Origin: Nitrospiria bacterium
GTDB lineage: Bacteria; Nitrospirota; Nitrospiria; JACQBZ01
Reading direction: 5' to 3'
Length of the DNA stretch: 49,033 nucleotides
Assembly: GCA_035498035.1 (NCBI GenBank)
Contig: DATKAN010000065.1
Span: 1-49,033 of the forward strand
The notes beneath the pieces are model-generated. The model saw nothing but the letters and a program-made list of their open reading frames with translations. It was not told the DNA's origin and ran no database searches. Positions 24,659 through 31,556 of the stretch are shown here, in pieces (within the stretch, counting starts at the first letter, position 1; every line of letters starts with the position of its first letter). A program made the position numbers and the translations under genes.

Positions 24659-26188
24659 TTAGAAATTCCGATGGCCGTGGACGGGCTGACCGGTGGTCGG
24701 ATCCAGAAACAGCGGTTTCGCCGTTTGACCGCTTTCGAAATCGAACATGTTGAACAAGGAGCCGGCTTTCTCGTCGAGCGAGCCGTTTCCGATCCGGCCG
24801 GTCTGCCAGTTGTCCTCGATAAAGCGGAGGACCGAGGTTTGATCGGTGATCGTGTGGTCGACGAAGTTCGGCTTTGCGAACGGCGAGACCACAAGCAGCG
24901 GCTGGCGCGGGCCGTAGCCGCAACGATCCGGATAGCCGCCCGACACGACATTCTCGTTCGTTCCGCAGTCCGTCCCTCGCAACGCGTCGTGCGCGCTGTC
25001 GTCGGATTGATTTACGATCGGGCTCATCTGATGGTCGTACCAGCCGTCCGAGTCGTCATAGAGGATGATGACCGCGGTGTCGTCCCAGTACTCGGTCTTC
25101 TCAAGCCGGTTGATCGTGCCCACGATGAACTGCTGCTCGTCGAGTGGATCCGAGTAGCCGGCATGACCGTCCTGGTAGGCGGCCGCTTTCAGAAAACTGA
25201 CCGCGGGCATGTTATGCGCGTCGACCGCGTCCCAGAAGTCCGTCAGGTCGTACTGATGGTTCGCCTGATCGGTCCTTCCGATCTTGTAAACCGAGGTCGG
25301 CGGCAGATGCTGCAGATTCGCCGTCGATGCGTAGTATTGGAAAGGCTCGTGGTGCGGGATGTAGTCCTTGCTGGTCTGGTTGCCGACATTGGTGTGCGAC
25401 GCGTTGCAGTCGGCGAAACCTCCCTCGAACCAGCCCCACGTGATCCCCTTCGCATTCAACAGATCGCCGACGTTCCTGTTGTTCGGATCGGTCGAGGTCG
25501 TGTTGTCGCGGTTGTCGCAGATGTCGCCGGTCGGTTGCGGATCGCCGATCACGGTGTTGTTCGCGGTGACCGCGCTGCTCGTGGTGGCGTAGCCGTGCGT
25601 CTGACCCGAGACCAGGTTGAGCGCCCCCGGCGTGGAGGGCCCGAACCCGGTGTCGTAGGAGTTGTCGCTCATCGCGAAATTTTGGGCGTAGTTCCAAAGC
25701 GCGGTCACGGAATTGCCGTCATAATAGCCCATGACCAGCCCTTTCCCGTAGCCATAGTCGACGCAGGTGCCGGCGCCGCGCCCGACCGTCTCGACGAATT
25801 TGTCCATCAGGCCGTTGTCGAACGCCTTCTGCTCGTCCGTGTAGCCGTGATCCTGATCGCAGGTCTCGGCCTGGTCGTGCGAAAGGCGAAAGGGCTGCAC
25901 CGAGTTCGGGTTGTTCGGCGCGAGCAGCGATTCATTCAGCCCGTTCACGGTCGGCGTTCCGGCCTTGGGCGTAAAAGTCGACCCATCCGTGTTCGCCGCG
26001 TTGGGGTAGGTGGCGAAGTAATGATCGAAGGAAACATTTTCCTGGAAGATGACCACCACGTGTTTGATGGGGGTGGTGGTTCCGGATTCGTGGCGGCCGG
26101 TGTCAGCCTGGACGGCTTCGCAGAGACCGACCGCCGCCAAAAGCGCCAAGCCCAGCTTGGCCCATTTCATGAGTGAATGTCGTTTCAT
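24659..26188 (-). CDS. Exported phosphoesterase-family protein (phospholipase C / acid phosphatase type)
   Basis: 509 residues. Signal peptide cleaved near VQA|DTG (residue 28). The alkaline-phosphatase-superfamily phosphoesterase fold is marked by HVVVIFQENVSFDHYFATYP (Glu50-Asn51 as metal/phosphate ligands), ILYDDSDGWYDHQMSP (the D-D...H cluster) and RQPLLVVSPFAKPNFVDH near the C-terminus. Relatives cleave phospholipids or phosphomonoesters outside the cytoplasm. The substrate is not deducible. GAGGAGG lies eight bases before the ATG. An inverted repeat TTAACGAA...TTCGTTAA (26228-26267) upstream may be an operator. Confidence 0.9.
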   Translation of the reverse strand: MKRHSLMKWAKLGLALLAAVGLCEAVQADTGRHESGTTTPIKHVVVIFQENVSFDHYFATYPNAANTDGSTFTPKAGTPTVNGLNESLLAPNNPNSVQPFRLSHDQAETCDQDHGYTDEQKAFDNGLMDKFVETVGRGAGTCVDYGYGKGLVMGYYDGNSVTALWNYAQNFAMSDNSYDTGFGPSTPGALNLVSGQTHGYATTSSAVTANNTVIGDPQPTGDICDNRDNTTSTDPNNRNVGDLLNAKGITWGWFEGGFADCNASHTNVGNQTSKDYIPHHEPFQYYASTANLQHLPPTSVYKIGRTDQANHQYDLTDFWDAVDAHNMPAVSFLKAAAYQDGHAGYSDPLDEQQFIVGTINRLEKTEYWDDTAVIILYDDSDGWYDHQMSPIVNQSDDSAHDALRGTDCGTNENVVSGGYPDRCGYGPRQPLLVVSPFAKPNFVDHTITDQTSVLRFIEDNWQTGRIGNGSLDEKAGSLFNMFDFESGQTAKPLFLDPTTGQPVHGHRNF

Positions 26189-26227
26189 GGCCTTGACCTC
26201 CTCGGTTGAGACGTTGATTCGACCACT

Positions 26228-26267
26228 TTAACGAACGATTGTTAATTCTCCCTCAAGAATTCGTTAA
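26228..26267 (-). promoter_or_regulatory. Inverted repeat upstream of the phosphoesterase gene
   Basis: TTAACGAA (26228-26235) and TTCGTTAA (26260-26267) form perfect 8-base arms 24 bases apart, about 40 bases before the start codon of the minus-strand gene. This is a candidate operator; the regulator is unknown. Confidence 0.35.
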
Positions 26268-26318
26268 TGGGACATCAATTTTAACCCCGGCCTCCTTCGG
26301 CGGACCATCGAAGAACCG

Positions 26319-26347
26319 TTGATTAAAATGGACCATCCGTGTATCCT
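26319..26347 (+). promoter_or_regulatory. Possible promoter of the haem genes
   Basis: TTGATT (26319-26324), a 17-base spacer, TATCCT (26342-26347), 36 bases before the ferrochelatase ATG. Moderate match only. Confidence 0.35.
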
Positions 26348-26383
26348 ACCGGATACTAACTTTTTCCCGGAGAAAAACCGGAA

Positions 26384-27313
26384 ATGGACGAGAAAATCGG
26401 CGTTTTATTAATGGCCTATGGGGCGGCCGGATCACTGGATGAGATCGAGCCCTACTTGTATGACATTCGCGGCGGACGGCCCACCAGCCCGCAATTGGTG
26501 GAGGTGGTGAAACACCGCTATCAACTCATGGGGGGAAGATCCCCTCTCCTGGAGATCACGATGCAGCAGGCGGCCGCGTTGGAGAAGAGGCTCAACCAGG
26601 GTCAGACCCGATTCAAAACCTATATCGGGATGCGCCACTGGCATCCTTATATTAAGGATTCCGTGGCGGTGATGGCAGCCGACGGAATTCGGGAGATGGT
26701 CGCGCTCTGCCTGACGCCCTACTATTCGAATTTGAGCGTGGGGGCGTACTATCAGAAATTAGATGAGGCCGTGTCCGCCTTGAGCGGAGCGACCGGCGGG
26801 CGGTTTAACATCCGACGGATCGAAAGTTGGAACGATCATCCCAGGCTGATCGAGGCGATCGCCGAAAAGATCGGGCGAGCCCTGGAGCGATTTCCGGCGG
26901 ATATTCGGGAAAAAGTCCCGGTCCTTTTTTCGGCCCACAGCCTGCCGGAGCGAATATTGGCCGAGAAGGATCCCTATCCGCAGGAGCTCCATGAAACGAT
27001 CGGGCTGGTGATGAAAAAGATCGGCCCGTACGCGTGGCGATTCGCTTATCAGAGCAAGGGCCGAACGCCGGAGCCTTGGCTCGGCCCGGACGCGGCGGAT
27101 GTCATCAACGAGCTTCACGCGCAGGGCCATCGTCATCTCTTGATGGCCCCGATCGGGTTCATCTCGGATCACATGGAAACGCTCTACGACGTGGATGTGA
27201 TGTACCGCGAACAATGTCGATCGAAGGGAATCCAATTGGAGCGGGCCGAATCGCTCAACGCCTCGCCGGCCTTCATCGAAACCCTCGCGGCCGTCGTCCT
27301 GGAGAATCTTTAG
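26384..27313 (+). CDS. hemH: Ferrochelatase
   Basis: 309 residues. Inserts Fe(II) into protoporphyrin IX or coproporphyrin III at the end of haem synthesis. The fold signature is GVLLMAYGAAGSLDEIEPYL at the N-terminus. The catalytic His lies in LFSAHSLPERI (His185). The metal-entry motif appears as FAYQSKGRTPEPWLGPD, and PIGFISDHMETLYDVD carries the second acidic/His site. Length and the neighbouring FAD oxidase gene resemble the coproporphyrin-dependent arrangement, but sequence alone does not settle which porphyrin is used. The next haem gene starts 243 bases downstream across a large hairpin. Confidence 0.95.
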   Translation: MDEKIGVLLMAYGAAGSLDEIEPYLYDIRGGRPTSPQLVEVVKHRYQLMGGRSPLLEITMQQAAALEKRLNQGQTRFKTYIGMRHWHPYIKDSVAVMAADGIREMVALCLTPYYSNLSVGAYYQKLDEAVSALSGATGGRFNIRRIESWNDHPRLIEAIAEKIGRALERFPADIREKVPVLFSAHSLPERILAEKDPYPQELHETIGLVMKKIGPYAWRFAYQSKGRTPEPWLGPDAADVINELHAQGHRHLLMAPIGFISDHMETLYDVDVMYREQCRSKGIQLERAESLNASPAFIETLAAVVLENL

Positions 27314-27360
27314 CGACAAGGTTGCGGTTGATGTTTGTCACCCAGCCCTTCGGCTCCGGC

Positions 27361-27474
27361 GGCTTTTGTTTGACCCGGCTACGGTTCGGCCGCTCAATTT
27401 TCCGAAGAGGCTTTGCGGAAAATTGACCCGAACGGGCCGCGTCCTTCACCAAGCCGGGAGCCCAAACAAAAGCC
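27361..27474. repeat. Nested inverted-repeat element between hemH and the oxidase gene
   Basis: GGCTTTTGTTTG (27361-27372) pairs exactly with CAAACAAAAGCC (27463-27474). Inside, CCCGGCT pairs with AGCCGGG, GTTCGG with CCGAAC, and TCAATTTTCCG (27394-27404) with CGGAAAATTGA (27416-27426). The transcript would fold into one long interrupted hairpin. It could be a REP/MITE-like element, or an RNA processing or attenuation structure separating the two haem genes. Confidence 0.65.
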
Positions 27475-27556
27475 GAGTCGCCGTCCGGGCTTGGTGCCAA
27501 ACACCAACCGCCGACCCGAGCTGCCGCCGAACAGACCCGCTTATGGTAATGTAACA

Positions 27557-29002
27557 ATGTCATCCACGCAAAAAAAAGTCATCATCATCGGCGGCGGGAT
27601 CACCGGCCTGGCCGCGGCCTATTCCCTCCAGGAACTGTCGCGCAAAAATCGGGCGCCGATTTCCTTCACCCTCATCGAAGGCCAGCCCCGACTGGGCGGA
27701 AAGATCCTGACCGACACCGAAGACGGTTTTGTGATCGAGGGCGGACCGGATTCCTTTATTTCCCAGAAACCCTGGGCGCTGGAACTCTGCCGTCAACTCG
27801 GACTGGCCGACCGTCTGGAGGGGACCAATCGCGACCAGACCGCCACGTATATCCTTCATAACGGCCGGCTCGTGAACATGCCGGAAGGGGTCATGCTCCT
27901 GGTCCCGACCCGCATCGGGCCATTTTTATCGACCCCGCTCTTCTCCCCGCTCGGAAAATTACGGATGGGGCTGGACTGGATCATTCCCCGGAAAAAAAAC
28001 CGTGAAGACGAAAGTCTGGCCGGCTTCGTCCGGCGACGGCTGGGACGGGAAGCGGTGGAACGGCTGGCCGAGCCGCTTCTGGCCGGAATTTACGCCGGAG
28101 ACGCCGAGCAAATGAGTCTGGCCGCCACGTTCCCGCAATTCCTTGAGCTGGAGGAAAAATACGGAAGCCTGATCCGCGGCATGCTTGCCCGACGCCGCGA
28201 GCGGGCCAAGCCCGCACCGTCCGGCAAGGAACCGCCGCCCACGATGTTCATGACGCTCAAAGGGGGTCTCGCGGAACTGGTCGAGGCCATCGTTTCAAAA
28301 TTGGATCGGGAGACCTTGACGATCGGGAAGGAAGCGGAGCGGATCCATTGGAAGTCCGGCCTTTCGACCTATCAGGTGCGATTGAAAGACGGTACGGCGC
28401 TGACGGCGGATGCCGTGATTTCGACCTCCCCGGCCTACGTAACGGCCGACCTCCTTTCCGAAACGGATGCCACATTGGTCCGGACGCTCCGCGAAATCCC
28501 ATACGTCTCGACGGCCACCGTCTCATTCGCCTATCGCAAAGACTCATTTCGGCACCCCCTGAACGGCTTCGGCTTCGTCGCGCCCCGGCGCGAGGGGCGA
28601 AGCATCATGGCCTGCACCTGGACCTCCTCCAAATTTCCGCACCGCGCGCCGGCCGATCGGGTTTTGCTCCGAAGCTTCGTGGGAGGGGCCGGGAGGGAAA
28701 ACATCGTGAGCCTTCCCGAGATGGAGTTGGCGGACCGTGTGCGGGAGGATCTTCGCGAAATCATGGGCGTCACGGAGGAACCGATACTAAGCCGTATCTA
28801 CCGATGGGATAAGGCCAACCCCCAATATCCGGTCGGCCACCTTGATCGCCTGGCCGAGATCGACGACCGCCTGACCCGATACCCGGGCCTGTTTCTCGCC
28901 GGCGCGGCCTACCGGGGGGTGGGCGTCCCGGACTGCATCCGCCAGGGAAACGAAGCGGCCGAACGGGCCTTTAAATACCTTACTTTGCCTCCCTCCCCTT
29001 AA
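27557..29002 (+). CDS. hemY: Protoporphyrinogen/coproporphyrinogen III oxidase (FAD-dependent, HemY/CgoX type)
   Basis: 481 residues. The N-terminal FAD-binding Rossmann motif is GGGITG at 12-17 in VIIIGGGITGLAAAYSL. The substrate-binding loop ...FVIEGGPDSFISQKPWALEL is typical of the family. The C-terminal FAD motif LFLAGAAYRGVGVPDCIRQG closes the domain. It oxidises the porphyrinogen to porphyrin using O2; product specificity (proto- or copro-) is open. The start at 27557 is judged from the family N-terminus; the upstream RBS is weak and translation may depend on the preceding hairpin. The longer frame opening at 27413 lies inside the inverted repeat and is not believed. Confidence 0.94.
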   Translation: MSSTQKKVIIIGGGITGLAAAYSLQELSRKNRAPISFTLIEGQPRLGGKILTDTEDGFVIEGGPDSFISQKPWALELCRQLGLADRLEGTNRDQTATYILHNGRLVNMPEGVMLLVPTRIGPFLSTPLFSPLGKLRMGLDWIIPRKKNREDESLAGFVRRRLGREAVERLAEPLLAGIYAGDAEQMSLAATFPQFLELEEKYGSLIRGMLARRRERAKPAPSGKEPPPTMFMTLKGGLAELVEAIVSKLDRETLTIGKEAERIHWKSGLSTYQVRLKDGTALTADAVISTSPAYVTADLLSETDATLVRTLREIPYVSTATVSFAYRKDSFRHPLNGFGFVAPRREGRSIMACTWTSSKFPHRAPADRVLLRSFVGGAGRENIVSLPEMELADRVREDLREIMGVTEEPILSRIYRWDKANPQYPVGHLDRLAEIDDRLTRYPGLFLAGAAYRGVGVPDCIRQGNEAAERAFKYLTLPPSP

Positions 29003-29088
29003 ATTTCCAACCCGTCTGCTACAATAAAAAAGAATCCGACAAAGGCTCGACGTGGGCCCCAATGGATGAGTCCCCCAGCCAACAACGT

Positions 29089-29256
29089 GAGCGAGAGGGG
29101 GAGGCTGAAAATTCCCCGCCGGGGGGATTTTCCCTATTTTCCATTTTCAATTTACATCCTTTGCGGGGAATTTTGGTAAATCGAGAATAGTAAATTGTAA
29201 ATGTAAAAACCAGGGAACCTGAAAGATTGGACGGAGGGGGCGACGCAAGCCCCTAT
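29089..29256 (+). repeat. Family-B repeat (copy 2) interrupted by a family-A element
   Basis: The outer blocks at 29089-29106 and 29233-29256 are identical to those of the 24528-24588 copy. Between them sits a complete 105-bp family-A palindrome (29107-29211) plus about 20 bases. The family-A element begins at the base following the left B block, so one element appears to have inserted into, or replaced the loop of, the other. It lies 25 bases upstream of lemA. Confidence 0.65.
29107..29211. repeat. Family-A palindromic repeat, second full copy
   Basis: 105 bp, alignable end to end with 142-246. Arms ATTCCCCGC/GCGGGGAAT and CTATTTTCC...CAATTTAC/GTAAATTG...GAGAATAG-like. The substitutions between copies are spread along the unit while pairing is largely kept, as expected for a structured mobile element. 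Confidence 0.7.
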
Positions 29257-29280
29257 GATAATAAATAAAGGAGGGCGATT

Positions 29281-29847
29281 ATGGCCGGCTGGATCCTACT
29301 GGGTATCGTCGTTTTCATGTTTTTATGGATGGTTATCCTATTCAACGGATTGGTGTCGCTTCGAAACCAGGTCCAGAACGCCTGGAAGCAGATCGATGTC
29401 CAGCTCAAGAGAAGGCATGACCTCATCCCGAATCTGGTCTCCACCGTAAAGGGGGCGATGGAATTTGAACAGGACACCCTTGAAAAGGTGATCTCCGCCC
29501 GGGCGAAGGCCGTCTCGGCCACCGGCTTACAAGATAAGGCCGCGTCCGAAAACATGCTGACCCAGGCCCTCGGAAAACTATTTGCCGTAATGGAAAACTA
29601 TCCCCAGCTCAAATCGAACGAAAACATCATGCAGTTGCAGGAGGAGTTGACCTCCACCGAGAACCGAATCGGCTTCGCACGGCAGTTTTACAACGACCTG
29701 GTCGCATCCTACCGGACCAAACAACAGGTCTTTCCGAACAACTTCTTCGTCAACATGTTCGGAGGGTTCAACCCGGAGGAATATTTCGGGGCGGAGCAGG
29801 CCGACCGCGTCGTGCCCACGGCCGATCTGAGCCTTCGGACGCGCTAG
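29281..29847 (+). CDS. lemA: LemA family membrane protein
   Basis: 188 residues, full family length. One N-terminal transmembrane helix (4-26) is followed by the hallmark LRNQVQNAWKQIDVQLKRRHDLIPNLVSTVKG and a long helical bundle, then FYNDLVASYRTKQQVFPNNF, the conserved LemA C-terminal motif. Its molecular role is unclear. GGAGGG lies five bases before the ATG. The following M48 peptidase gene starts three bases after the stop, a pairing seen in many genomes. Confidence 0.95.
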   Translation: MAGWILLGIVVFMFLWMVILFNGLVSLRNQVQNAWKQIDVQLKRRHDLIPNLVSTVKGAMEFEQDTLEKVISARAKAVSATGLQDKAASENMLTQALGKLFAVMENYPQLKSNENIMQLQEELTSTENRIGFARQFYNDLVASYRTKQQVFPNNFFVNMFGGFNPEEYFGAEQADRVVPTADLSLRTR

Positions 29848-29850
29848 ACC

Positions 29851-31500
29851 TTGCCGTTCACATTCATCGAGATCGAGGAGCAGAAGACCCGGAGGATCTG
29901 GATCTTTTTTGTCGTCCTCCTTCTTCTTTACTTCGCCGTACTGGCGACGCTCGCCCTCGCGGCGGCCCCGAAGGTCTTTATACCGTATCACGCCCTGCTC
30001 AACCCGCGCATGCTCCTTCTCATTTTTGCGGCCTCGCTAGCGGCGGCCTCGATTCACTTTTGTTTTTCAACCATCGGGGTGTCGGAATTTATCCGGAACA
30101 ATCTCGGCGCGCTCGAACCCGATCCAAAGGACGGAATACATAAACAACTGTTGAATATCCTGCAGGAGATCCAGGTCGTCACCGGAAACCGGAGAACGAT
30201 CCAGTGCCGTGTGCTTCCCACGCTCGCGATGAACGCCCTCGCCGCGGTGGACCTGCGGGGAAATGCCACGATCGCGATCACCGAAGGCCTGCTCTCGAGA
30301 CTCACGCGGCCGCAGCTGGAGGCGGTCATGGCCCATGAGGCCTATCACATCCTTTCGGGCGATTGCCTGGAGACGACGGTGGCCGCGAGCCTGTTCGGAC
30401 TGCCGTCCTCCGCGTTTGAAAAGGCCTCGAGAACCATGACCACGTCGACCCGCCTGTCGCCCTTGTTGTTCCTGGCCTGGGGGCTGCTGAAACTCAGCCA
30501 GATCTTCAACATGCTCATCTCCCGGGAACGCGAGTATCGGGCCGACGCCGGAGCGGTTCACATGACCCGCAACCCCCTGGCCCTGGCCGAGGTCCTTCAA
30601 TTATTGTCGCGGAACTGGAGAGGAACCGGATTCATCGGCAACGGCCTTGAGATGCTTTGCATCGTGAATCCCGTCCCAAAGGACCTGGACGAAGCGGAGG
30701 GCCGATGGGCCGACCTGATGTCCACCCATCCTCCGATTCAAAAACGAATCGCTGTCCTCCTGAAGATGGCCCATGCGACTCTATCCGATCGGATGGCGAA
30801 AGCCGCGCCCGCCGGCCCGACGGACGCAACGAAACCCTCCGAAGCGCTCTTCCATGCCTTGGATCCTCAGCACCAGTGGCAGGGGCCCTATACCCTGGCG
30901 GAGCTTTGCGCGCTTCCCTGGATTTCCCCGCTCACCTGGATCAACGACGGAGGGCCGGCGATCGATCGGGCCTGGAAAATGCCGCAGATCGACCCGGCGA
31001 TCTTCGCGAAACGCCTGGCCGAGCAGGCGTGCCCGGTCAGCCGGTTCTCCTGCCCCTCCTGCCGTCAGCCGTTGATCGAAATCCCCTATGAAAGAACGCA
31101 AATCGACCAATGCCACTTCTGCGGCGGCGCGCTGGTCGAAAACGACCGGATCCCGAGGATCCTCGCGCGGACCGACGGCCCGTCGACCGACAGGATCAAG
31201 TCGCTGTCCAAAGCGTTGATTCAGGAAAGCGAGTTTCGAGGAATCGGACCGCATTTGGAAAAGAGCACCGGAAAAGCGATCCCGCTGCGCAATTGTCCGA
31301 AATGCAGCCATCCGATGATGAGGACGTTTTTCACACTCGCCTACCCGGTCCAGATCGACCGGTGCAGCTCGTGCGGCGTGACGTGGTTCGATCCGGACGA
31401 GCTCGAGATGCTCCAGTGCATGATCGCCAACCGGATGGCCGCGGGGCCGATGCTTTCCATCCAGAAGACCGACCTCACCGAGAATATCTCAACGAGCTAA
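29851..31500 (+). CDS. M48 family metalloprotease with C-terminal zinc ribbons
   Basis: 549 residues. Two N-terminal transmembrane helices (about 18-40 and 50-70) precede an M48 peptidase domain with HEAYH zinc motif at 162-166 and the third ligand in EYRAD (Glu228, Asp232). After about 300 comes a membrane-distal region WQGPYTLAELCALPWISP, a GYF-like module. Two TFIIB-type zinc ribbons follow, with Cys401-x2-Cys404 and Cys482-x2-Cys485, each paired with a CxxC about 20 residues later. The active site keeps all ligands. The start is TTG at 29851, because LPFTFIEIEEQKTRRI is the usual N-terminus. It probably acts with LemA at the inner membrane. Confidence 0.9.
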   Translation: MPFTFIEIEEQKTRRIWIFFVVLLLLYFAVLATLALAAAPKVFIPYHALLNPRMLLLIFAASLAAASIHFCFSTIGVSEFIRNNLGALEPDPKDGIHKQLLNILQEIQVVTGNRRTIQCRVLPTLAMNALAAVDLRGNATIAITEGLLSRLTRPQLEAVMAHEAYHILSGDCLETTVAASLFGLPSSAFEKASRTMTTSTRLSPLLFLAWGLLKLSQIFNMLISREREYRADAGAVHMTRNPLALAEVLQLLSRNWRGTGFIGNGLEMLCIVNPVPKDLDEAEGRWADLMSTHPPIQKRIAVLLKMAHATLSDRMAKAAPAGPTDATKPSEALFHALDPQHQWQGPYTLAELCALPWISPLTWINDGGPAIDRAWKMPQIDPAIFAKRLAEQACPVSRFSCPSCRQPLIEIPYERTQIDQCHFCGGALVENDRIPRILARTDGPSTDRIKSLSKALIQESEFRGIGPHLEKSTGKAIPLRNCPKCSHPMMRTFFTLAYPVQIDRCSSCGVTWFDPDELEMLQCMIANRMAAGPMLSIQKTDLTENISTS

Positions 31501-31556
31501 CACACTGGAATCCCGGAAACGAGAAGACCCGCCCTTGCTTACATCAGCTGAGCCTG

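Noticed and set aside
24671-26176. Plus-strand frame of about 501 codons opposite the phosphoesterase
   Set aside because: Val/Arg-rich antisense product with no motif; the minus-strand gene has signal peptide, catalytic motifs, RBS and terminator.
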